Source: Bacillota bacterium (GTDB lineage: Bacteria > Bacillota > DTU025). Taken from it: DNA of 5,829 nt. The notes beneath the pieces are model-generated. The model saw only the letters and a program-made list of their open reading frames with translations. It did not search any database and was not told where the DNA came from. The position numbers and the translations under genes were made by a program. The stretch lies in contig DMOT01000240.1 of assembly GCA_003456765.1 (NCBI GenBank), forward strand, positions 1 through 5,829. The letters run 5' to 3'. Below, piece after piece: positions 1 through 5,666 of this stretch; the stretch's first letter is position 1; every line of letters starts with the position of its first letter.

Positions 1-473
1 AGCTTAGGGAGTATTACCTCCTCAGTAGTACCAGGGTACGTAGTGCTCTCGAGAGATATGAGCTGGCCAGGGCGCAAATGCTCCGCTATCTCCCCAGTCA
101 CATTCTCTATATACTGAAGGTCAGGCTCTCTATGTATAGTAAGCGGAGTTGGAACACATATAATGATCACATCCACCTTGGTCAGCTCGGAAAAGTCAGT
201 CGAGGTACGCAGTTTTCCGTCCAGAACAACCTTCTTGAGCTCTTCACCCTTCACATCGCGGATGTAGTTTTCGCCACGGTTCACCATGCCAACCCGCTCT
301 TCGCTGCGGTCTACACCTATGACGGGAAAGCCTACCTTAGCCTTCTCCACTGCCAGCGGGAGCCCCACATAACCAATCCCAACGACCGCAACTACCGCGG
401 TGTGGTTCCTAAATTTCGCCTTAAGTTCTTCCGCATAATTACGCCTTACCTCAGTCTCAACTTCAAGCGCCAT
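1..473 (-). CDS. wbpA: UDP-N-acetylglucosamine 6-dehydrogenase (WbpA-type), 5' part only
   Basis: This frame starts with ATG at 473 and runs off the left edge after 157 complete codons, without a stop. It encodes the NAD-binding half of a nucleotide-sugar dehydrogenase of the UDP-Glc/GDP-Man dehydrogenase family. VVAVVGIGYVGLPLAVE (27-43) is the Rossmann fingerprint, V54-D55 ends the second strand, DVIIICVPTPLT (101-112) with REPD (115-118) is the family's VPTP signature, and LESTTYPGTTEEV (141-153) is the conserved segment before the central helix. Families of this kind oxidise the C6 hydroxyl to a carboxylate in two NAD-dependent steps. The REPD and STTYPGTTEE segments favour the WbpA group acting on UDP-HexNAc over UDP-glucose dehydrogenases, and the WbpB/D/E neighbours agree. 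The catalytic cysteine lies in the missing C-terminal part and cannot be checked. The first about 20 residues (MALEVETEVRRNYAEELKAK) form a charged, probably helical N-terminal extension. Confidence 0.9.
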   Translation of the reverse strand, partial: MALEVETEVRRNYAEELKAKFRNHTAVVAVVGIGYVGLPLAVEKAKVGFPVIGVDRSEERVGMVNRGENYIRDVKGEELKKVVLDGKLRTSTDFSELTKVDVIIICVPTPLTIHREPDLQYIENVTGEIAEHLRPGQLISLESTTYPGTTEEVILPK

Positions 474-480
474 GACCTTT

Positions 481-487
481 TCCTCCC
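481..487 (-). promoter_or_regulatory. Ribosome-binding site of the wbpA-like gene
   Basis: GGGAGGA on the minus strand lies 7 bases before the ATG at 473. No other start codon lies between the upstream TAA (497-495) and this ATG in the same frame, so the site fixes the start of the partial dehydrogenase gene. Confidence 0.75.
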
Positions 488-494
488 GCCTGCC

Positions 495-2471
495 TTACCG
501 GCCAGCACAGCTCCGCAGTATATCGCAAAGCTGTTCCACTACGTATTCCTGCTCACAGGTCTCTAGTTCGGGAAACATCGGAAGCGACAATACTTCCTCT
601 GCAGCTCTTTCACTCTCTGGGAAATCACCAAGCTTGTAACCGAGGTTTTGAAACACCGGCTGCAGGTGCAAGGGCAACGGATAATATACCGTAGAACCCA
701 CGCCCCTCGATCTTAGCTCTTCCTGAACAGCATCACGATTAGGAAGTCGTATGGTGTACTGATGGTACACGTGATACATTCCCTGAGCCACCTCAGGATA
801 CGTTGCAACATCCTTTACCAGAGCAAAGCCTCGGTCGTATACTTCAGCCAGTGTTCTCCTGGCCTCAATCCAACCCCTGAGATACTTGACCTTGACATTA
901 AGAATAGCAGCCTGCAATGCATCAAGCCGGCTGTTTATGCCCAGCAGCTCATGATAGTATTTTTTCTTGCTGCCATGGACCCGGAGCTTTCTGAGCCGCT
1001 CAGCCAAGGCATCATTCTTCGTAACAACCATTCCAGCATCTCCGAAAGCCCCCAGATTCTTCGTGGGGAAGAAACTGATGCATGCCATGTCTCCCAAAGA
1101 GCCCACGGGCCTGCCCTTGTACTTGGCCCCTATAGCCTGTGCAGCATCCTCTATCACAGTAAGCCGATGCCTACCTGCAATCTCGTTAATCGGATCCATA
1201 TCCGCCGACTGGCCATATAAGTGCACAGGGAGTATCGCCTTCGTGCGGGCCGTTACCATACCCTCGATCCGCGTCGGATCTATGTTGTAGGTCTTAGGGT
1301 CAATGTCGCAGAAAACCGGTTTCGCCCCGACTCTCACAATCGCCCCCGCAGTTGCAAAGAACGTGAACGGCGTAGTGATGACCTCATCCCCAGGGCCCAC
1401 ATCTGCGGCCATAAGGGCAAGGTAAAGGGCATCGCTGCCATTGGCAACTGCAATTGCATGCTTCACCCCGCAAATCTCAGTGATAGCCTCCTCAAGCCTT
1501 TCAACACTGTCGCCCAGTATGAACTGGCCAGAATCCACAACCTCGCCGATCGCTGCCATCAGCTCATCCCGGAGCTTACTGTTCTGCCTTGTAAGACCGA
1601 ACGATGGAACCTGCATTGCCGATGGCTCCTCTCTATGCTGGCATTCACTCTCCACAGAATAGATCAACTGCTCTGGCGGAACATCCTTCACAACCCTGGC
1701 CGGAGTGCCCAGCACAATCTTGCACGGGGCAACATCACGCGTCACAACGCTTCCTGCCCCCACAACCGCCTCTTTGCCCATGGTTACGCCGGGCAGAACC
1801 ACTGCGTTTCCGCCGATACGCCCGCCATCTTCTACAATAATACCTTTGCGGTACTTGAATCGTTCTTCAGTTCGCCCCATATAGTTGTCATTCGTAGTGC
1901 ATACCATGGGCGCAATGAACACGTTCTTCCCGAGCCTAGACAGAGCCGTAATATAAGCAGCGGTCTGTATCCTGGTGCCATCACCTATCTCGCAATCATT
2001 CTCAACAGTCGCGGCATGTCCAATTATTACATTCCTGCCTACAAGGCAGCCCTCTCGAACCTGAGCCCCATCTGCCACGAATGAACCGGAACCTATCTCG
2101 CTCCCGGCATATATCACAGCTCCGACACCTATCTGGCATCCTTCCCCTATCGTAAGCGGAGGAAGGACTCCCGAGGGCGCCAGAGTGCTGGATTTCGCCT
2201 TCGTTGGCCTCTGGCCCAGAACTGAGTTTGCTCCAACAACAACATGATCCGCGATCAGAGTTTCCTCTCGCACTATAACGTTGCTTTCTATCCTAGCGCT
2301 CCTGCCTACTCTAGCCTCAGACTCAATCATCGCATTGCAGCCGATAGAGGCTCCATCGTCTATATGAACACCTTCGCCGATGACAGTATGGGCGCCGATG
2401 GTAACCCCTGCACCTAAAGTCGCAGAGGGCGCTATGATTGCTGTATCGTGAATGCAGCCCTCAGTGCTCAT
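495..2471 (-). CDS. wbpD-wbpE: Fused WbpD-type N-acetyltransferase and WbpE-type aminotransferase
   Basis: One uninterrupted 658-codon frame carries two enzymes. Residues 1 to about 270 are a left-handed beta-helix of hexapeptide repeats (such as IGAHTVIGEGVHI and LTIGEGCQIGVGAVIYAG). They include CTTNDNYMGR (191-200), which corresponds to the acetyl-CoA/substrate region of WbpD-like enzymes, and end in VVTRDVAPCKIVLGTPARVV. This is about 80 residues longer than classical WbpD. A polar linker (about 271-286) leads to a complete DegT/DnrJ/EryC1 fold: VANGSDALYLAL (342-353, phosphate binding), EDAAQAIGA (441-449, with D442 for the pyridine nitrogen) and SFFPTKNLGAFGDAG (466-480, with PLP lysine K471). 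It closes with YYPLPLHLQPVF (596-607). In the known pathway the aminotransferase converts the 3-keto sugar to the 3-amine using glutamate, and the acetyltransferase caps it. The next gene starts 21 bases after the TAA stop. The fusion is clear from the sequence; its bifunctional activity is inferred. Confidence 0.92.
   Translation of the reverse strand: MSTEGCIHDTAIIAPSATLGAGVTIGAHTVIGEGVHIDDGASIGCNAMIESEARVGRSARIESNVIVREETLIADHVVVGANSVLGQRPTKAKSSTLAPSGVLPPLTIGEGCQIGVGAVIYAGSEIGSGSFVADGAQVREGCLVGRNVIIGHAATVENDCEIGDGTRIQTAAYITALSRLGKNVFIAPMVCTTNDNYMGRTEERFKYRKGIIVEDGGRIGGNAVVLPGVTMGKEAVVGAGSVVTRDVAPCKIVLGTPARVVKDVPPEQLIYSVESECQHREEPSAMQVPSFGLTRQNSKLRDELMAAIGEVVDSGQFILGDSVERLEEAITEICGVKHAIAVANGSDALYLALMAADVGPGDEVITTPFTFFATAGAIVRVGAKPVFCDIDPKTYNIDPTRIEGMVTARTKAILPVHLYGQSADMDPINEIAGRHRLTVIEDAAQAIGAKYKGRPVGSLGDMACISFFPTKNLGAFGDAGMVVTKNDALAERLRKLRVHGSKKKYYHELLGINSRLDALQAAILNVKVKYLRGWIEARRTLAEVYDRGFALVKDVATYPEVAQGMYHVYHQYTIRLPNRDAVQEELRSRGVGSTVYYPLPLHLQPVFQNLGYKLGDFPESERAAEEVLSLPMFPELETCEQEYVVEQLCDILRSCAGR
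1614..1634 (-). promoter_or_regulatory. Internal ribosome-binding site and ATG at the wbpD/wbpE domain junction
   Basis: Read on the minus strand, AGAGAGGAG (1634-1626) is followed after 9 bases by an in-frame ATG (1616-1614, codon 286 of the fusion). This ATG opens MQVPSFGL, exactly where a stand-alone WbpE would begin. The spacing and match are as good as those of the neighbouring genes' own start sites. The site suggests either a former gene start preserved after loss of the wbpD stop codon, or a working second start giving a 373-residue aminotransferase. Confidence 0.6.
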
Positions 2472-3586
2472 CAGCGCTTGCCTCCCAAACCGCGAGCCTC
2501 TGCAATCCTCTCAGACTCCTGGACAAGCGGAAACCTCACGATGCTCCCTGTCTCCTGCGATCTGTATACAGCCAGAACCATCTCCACCGCAGCCCGGCCA
2601 TCTTCCCCGGTCACAGGAGGCTCCCCATCGTTCCTTATGGCCTCCGCCATGCGGGCAAGAAGAAGCGAATGCCCACTGCCATAAACACTCTCCGGATCAG
2701 GCATATCCCCCAGAGAGTGAGAATAATCCGGATCGTCAAACTCCCACCGCTCAATACGGTTAACAGCCACCCCTCCTACTGAGGCCGACCCCCGTTCGCC
2801 GAAGATCGTCAATGTCTCTTCCCAGTTAAGAGGGTAAACATTGCTCGTGCCTTCAATCGTGCCCAAGGCACCTGATCCAAACTTGATAGCCGCCACACCC
2901 ACATCTTCAGCCTCAATATCGTGGAAATGGTTTGCAGTGAATGCAGCCAGGCTCTCCGGCTCCCCCATCATCCATCTGAGTAGATCGATGCCGTGGATAC
3001 ATTGGTTCATCAGAACCCCGCCATCCTCTTTCCACGTGCCCCGCCACTTGGCCTGATCGTAATAGTGTTGCCCCCTGTTCCATCTCACTGCAATAGAACC
3101 ATGGGAAAACTTCCCGAACCTGCCTTGGTCCACAGCCTCTCTCAGCTTCACGATAGCCGGGTTGAACCTGTTCTGGTGCACAGTGCAGAGTTTCACGTTC
3201 TTGGATTTGCAGGCATCAATGAGGTCATCGATCTCTTTCAGCGTCAAGCCGATGGGCTTTTCCACAACAACATGCTTTCCCGCTCTTGCTGCATCAATGC
3301 CGATCGCCGGATGATCCCCGCTTGGAGTTGCAATACAGACAACATCCACATCCTCACGTTCCAGCAGCGCTCTGTGGTCGTAGTAGGAATCCCCACCATA
3401 TCTCTTCGAGAAATCATCCGCGCGCTCCGGCACTATGTCACAGACTGCAACAAGTTCTGAGCCCTCTATCTCCATCAACGCCTGCGCATGATATCGCGCA
3501 ACCCGGCCGCACCCTATCAATCCGAACCTCACAGGCTTCACTTGTACCCTACCCCCGAAATCCCGCAAATCTTGTTCCCCTCTCAC
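2471..3586 (-). CDS. wbpB: UDP-GlcNAcA 3-dehydrogenase, WbpB/WlbA-type Gfo/Idh/MocA oxidoreductase
   Basis: The protein has 371 residues. It shows an N-terminal NAD-binding fold (FGLIGCGRVA, 21-30), the Gfo/Idh/MocA signature EKP (109-111, with the likely catalytic K110) and the active-site segment GGVLMNQCIHGIDLLRW (189-205), in which H198 and D201 are conserved. The stretches HQNRFNPAIVKLREAV (137-152) and VRWNRGQHYYDQAKWRGTW (167-185) are typical of WbpB/WlbA rather than of inositol or glucose dehydrogenases. Known members oxidise C3 of UDP-GlcNAc-uronate and recycle NADH with 2-oxoglutarate. The start is a GTG in a GTGA overlap with the upstream stop, with GGGAG 10 bases upstream. A second GTG at 3541 (residue 16), preceded by a G-rich stretch, would give a protein starting just before the Rossmann strand and cannot be excluded. 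The stop shares one base with the next start. The neighbouring WbpD, WbpE and WbpA homologues strongly support the assignment. Confidence 0.92.
   Translation of the reverse strand: MRGEQDLRDFGGRVQVKPVRFGLIGCGRVARYHAQALMEIEGSELVAVCDIVPERADDFSKRYGGDSYYDHRALLEREDVDVVCIATPSGDHPAIGIDAARAGKHVVVEKPIGLTLKEIDDLIDACKSKNVKLCTVHQNRFNPAIVKLREAVDQGRFGKFSHGSIAVRWNRGQHYYDQAKWRGTWKEDGGVLMNQCIHGIDLLRWMMGEPESLAAFTANHFHDIEAEDVGVAAIKFGSGALGTIEGTSNVYPLNWEETLTIFGERGSASVGGVAVNRIERWEFDDPDYSHSLGDMPDPESVYGSGHSLLLARMAEAIRNDGEPPVTGEDGRAAVEMVLAVYRSQETGSIVRFPLVQESERIAEARGLGGKR
2481..2486 (-). promoter_or_regulatory. Ribosome-binding site of the wbpD-wbpE fusion
   Basis: GGGAGG on the minus strand lies 9 bases before the ATG at 2471, inside the last codons of the oxidoreductase gene. 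It supports the 2471 start and the TGATG-type one-base overlap. Confidence 0.7.
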
Positions 3587-5532
3587 TGCCCCACCACTCC
3601 CACCGCAGCCTCCGCTCTCGCCCTGAGCATCTCCTCCCGGCCCGCTGCGGCTGCCGTCATGGCGTCATCCTGCCACTCGGTATGGACCAGATCTTCCAGC
3701 TTCCTGGCTATCTCTCGCTGCCCCATGCTCCTGTAGGCATCCTCTACATCACAAATCGCCCCGAGAAACATCTCCGCATCAGGCTGATCCTCTTGGGATA
3801 CGAATATCTTTTTATGCCTTGTAGCTATTGCAGCCTCATCCGAAGTCAAGATCTCCTCAAATAGCTTCTCCCCAGGCCTTATCCCCGTGTAAACAATCTC
3901 AATATCCTTCCCTGGCACGTATCCTGAGAGCTTGATGATCTCCTCCGCCAGGTCCACAATCTTCACCGGCTCCCCCATGTCGAGCACGAATACCTCTCCG
4001 CCCTCGCCCATGGCCCCTGCCTGTATCACAAGCTGCACGGCCTCGGGTATAGTCATGAAATACCTCGTCATGTCGGGGTGAGTCACAGTAACAGGCCCGC
4101 CCTCGGCTATCTGCTTCCGGAAGAGAGGAACCACACTGCCCCGGCTCCCGAGTACATTCCCGAACCTCACGGCCATGAACTTCGTGTCGCTTTCCGACCC
4201 TACAGCCTGTACTACCATCTCAGCTATGCGCTTGCTCATCCCCATGATGCTCACAGGGTTTACTGCCTTATCAGTGGAAATCATCACAAACCGCTTGACC
4301 TCGTACTTGTCAGCCGCCTGCGCCACATTGCGAGTGCCGAACACATTGTTCGTTAAGGCCTCTTCGGGGTTCGACTCCATGAGCGGAACATGCTTGTGCG
4401 CCGCCGCGTGGAACACCACATCAGGCCTGTACTTTTGGAATACCTTCTCTATCCTCTCGGCGTCCCGCACATCTGCAATCACAGCGTAAGTCTTAACGGT
4501 CGGAAACCGCCTAGCAAGGTCATTCTGTATCTCAAAGATGCTGTTCTCCCCGTGCCCCAGTAGAACTATGCACTTGGGCTTGAAGAGCGCCACCTGCCTG
4601 CATATCTCCGACCCGATAGAGCCCCCCGCGCCGGTAATCAGCACCTTGCGGCCGGCCAGGTACGCCCCGATCTCCCTCATGTCCATACGCACAGGCTCCC
4701 GCCCCAAAAGGTCTTCTATCTGAATATCCCTGAGCTGCTTCAGGCTGACCTTGCCATCTACAATCTCATACATCCCCGGGAGGGTCTGAATATTCACTTT
4801 AAGATGCCTGCATATGTCGACGACTTCCCGGATAGCTTGTCCACCAGCAGAAGGCATAGCTATGATAACTTCATCAACCCGCCTGGCCTCCACTATTCCC
4901 GGGATATCCCTCGCAGAACCCAGCACCGGCAGGCCCATCATTATCCCGCCTGTCTTTGACGGATCGTCATCCACGTAACCTACAGCAACCTTGCCCATCT
5001 CAGGATGTGCCGCAATCTCCTTGGCCACCATGACCCCTGCCGACCCCGCGCCAACAATGAGTACCCGAGTAGAGTTGCCATTAACCACGCCATTTAGCTC
5101 ACTTGAATTCGCCTGCCTGCGCATCCTGGCAAGCTCAGCCTTGATCCTGAGGTAAAACCTGCTCAACCCCACAAAGCACATGGCAAGCAAGTAAGATACA
5201 AGCATCGCCCCTCGCGACCATGCCATCCCGGGAACATAGCTTACGAGGGTCAGAGCTCCCAGGTACCCCAGGCTCACGCCAGATGCCACCGCCCCAAGAT
5301 CCCGCACGCTCGCGTACCTCCACAGCCTCTGATACATCCCAAAGAGCCCCAAAATAAGCAGCCTCAAGGGAACAGTAACCATCCAGCTCCTCACGCACGC
5401 CGCCAGGCACTCAGGGGGCACCGACAACTCAAACCTTACAGCAAGCCCAAGCAAGTCAGCTCCGACCATGAACGCCCCATCGAGAAGAACATATAAAGCC
5501 CTGGCCAGCCTCTGTTGTCCGTTCCTCATCAT
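3583..5532 (-). CDS. capD: Membrane-bound nucleotide-sugar 4,6-dehydratase (CapD/FlaA1/WbpM family)
   Basis: This 649-residue protein has the full-length architecture of WbpM, PglF and CapD. About four hydrophobic N-terminal segments (near residues 12-33, 50-66, 79-100 and 107-125) should anchor it in the membrane. A first Rossmann-like domain follows (VLIVGAGSAG, 157-166). The catalytic short-chain dehydrogenase domain begins at VLITGAGGSIGSE (297-309) and continues with DVVFHAAAHKHVPLME (371-386), ISTDKAVNP (418-426) and a sugar-binding RFGNVLGSRGSVVPLF (456-471). The usual YxxxK of the superfamily is replaced by M430-x-x-x-K434. The S/T-D-K at 419-422 is retained, as is typical of this dehydratase class, which usually turns UDP-GlcNAc into a 4-keto-6-deoxy intermediate for amino sugars such as FucNAc, QuiNAc or bacillosamine. 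The substrate is inferred, not proven. The C-terminal 30 residues are alanine-rich and poorly structured in appearance. Its stop overlaps the next gene's GTG, so the two are probably co-translated. Confidence 0.93.
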   Translation of the reverse strand: MMRNGQQRLARALYVLLDGAFMVGADLLGLAVRFELSVPPECLAACVRSWMVTVPLRLLILGLFGMYQRLWRYASVRDLGAVASGVSLGYLGALTLVSYVPGMAWSRGAMLVSYLLAMCFVGLSRFYLRIKAELARMRRQANSSELNGVVNGNSTRVLIVGAGSAGVMVAKEIAAHPEMGKVAVGYVDDDPSKTGGIMMGLPVLGSARDIPGIVEARRVDEVIIAMPSAGGQAIREVVDICRHLKVNIQTLPGMYEIVDGKVSLKQLRDIQIEDLLGREPVRMDMREIGAYLAGRKVLITGAGGSIGSEICRQVALFKPKCIVLLGHGENSIFEIQNDLARRFPTVKTYAVIADVRDAERIEKVFQKYRPDVVFHAAAHKHVPLMESNPEEALTNNVFGTRNVAQAADKYEVKRFVMISTDKAVNPVSIMGMSKRIAEMVVQAVGSESDTKFMAVRFGNVLGSRGSVVPLFRKQIAEGGPVTVTHPDMTRYFMTIPEAVQLVIQAGAMGEGGEVFVLDMGEPVKIVDLAEEIIKLSGYVPGKDIEIVYTGIRPGEKLFEEILTSDEAAIATRHKKIFVSQEDQPDAEMFLGAICDVEDAYRSMGQREIARKLEDLVHTEWQDDAMTAAAAGREEMLRARAEAAVGVVGQ

Positions 5533-5538
5533 GACACG

Positions 5539-5544
5539 TCCTTT
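5539..5544 (-). promoter_or_regulatory. Ribosome-binding site of the dehydratase gene
   Basis: AAAGGA on the minus strand lies 6 bases before the ATG at 5532 and 9 bases before the second ATG at 5529. Either tandem ATG could be used; the protein would differ by one residue. Confidence 0.6.
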
Positions 5545-5546
5545 CC

Positions 5547-5571
5547 GCTGGCAAGACCCTGCTTCACCAGC
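5547..5571 (-). promoter_or_regulatory. Inverted repeat just upstream of the dehydratase RBS
   Basis: Read on the minus strand, GCTGG (5571-5567) can pair with CCAGC (5551-5547). An inner AAG/CTT pairing surrounds a CAGGGT loop, with a small interior loop between the two stems. The element ends three bases before the AAAGGA ribosome-binding site of the next gene. No T-run follows, so it is not an intrinsic terminator. It could modulate translation or mRNA processing between wzz and the dehydratase gene. A stem this short can also arise by chance. Confidence 0.25.
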
Positions 5572-5666
5572 GTAGGGATGCCTGCGATCTCCCTTGTTTT
5601 AGTGTCAAATCGGGAGCGCGCCTTCTCATGCCTCCCATGACACAAACTTGCTGTCCCGCTACAGCC

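Larger units (their letters stand above)
5529..5666 (-). other. Intergenic interval with a 45-codon open frame after the wzz stop
   Basis: The 134 bases between the wzz stop and the next start stay open in the wzz frame for 45 codons. The frame ends at a TGA (5531-5529) that overlaps the next gene's ATG as ATGA. Its second half reads like ordinary protein (for example REIAGIPTLVKQGLASGKDV), but I do not recognise it. The only in-frame candidate starts are a TTG at 5645 and GTGs at 5567 and 5537, none with a convincing Shine-Dalgarno. It could be a non-coding leader, a small coupled gene, or the former end of wzz after a nonsense mutation. A TTGACA hexamer at 5608-5603 has no -10 element at the proper spacing. 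I see no terminator with a T-run. Confidence 0.35.

Noticed and set aside
78..566. 162-codon open frame on the plus strand across the wbpA start
   Set aside because: It is antisense to the dehydrogenase and to the end of the aminotransferase, both of which carry clear family motifs; the antisense translation resembles nothing I know.
1221..2084. 287-codon open frame on the plus strand
   Set aside because: It lies entirely antisense to the well-supported fusion gene, and its translation has no recognisable motif and is rich in His, Arg, Cys and Asn in a way typical of shadow frames.
3286..3864. 192-codon open frame on the plus strand
   Set aside because: It spans the junction of two real minus-strand genes and its product is His/Pro/Arg-rich without domain signals.
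5135..5410. 91-codon minus-strand frame inside the dehydratase gene
   Set aside because: It overlaps the membrane-anchor region of the dehydratase in another frame; the dehydratase frame has the expected hydrophobic helices and this one does not look like a protein family.
5603..5608. TTGACA, a perfect -35 hexamer on the minus strand upstream of the dehydratase
   Set aside because: The position 17 bases downstream reads GCAGGC and nothing like TATAAT occurs within 15-19 bases, so a sigma-A promoter is not supported.
5612..5636. GGGAG ... CTCCC inverted repeat as a possible wzz terminator
   Set aside because: The arms are only 5 bases with a 15-base loop and no T-run follows on the minus strand.
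5564..5638. 24-codon ATG frame in the wzz-dehydratase interval (begins MGGMRRRAPD)
   Set aside because: It is very short, has no convincing Shine-Dalgarno, is arginine-rich and shows no recognisable motif; the competing wzz-frame extension looks more protein-like.
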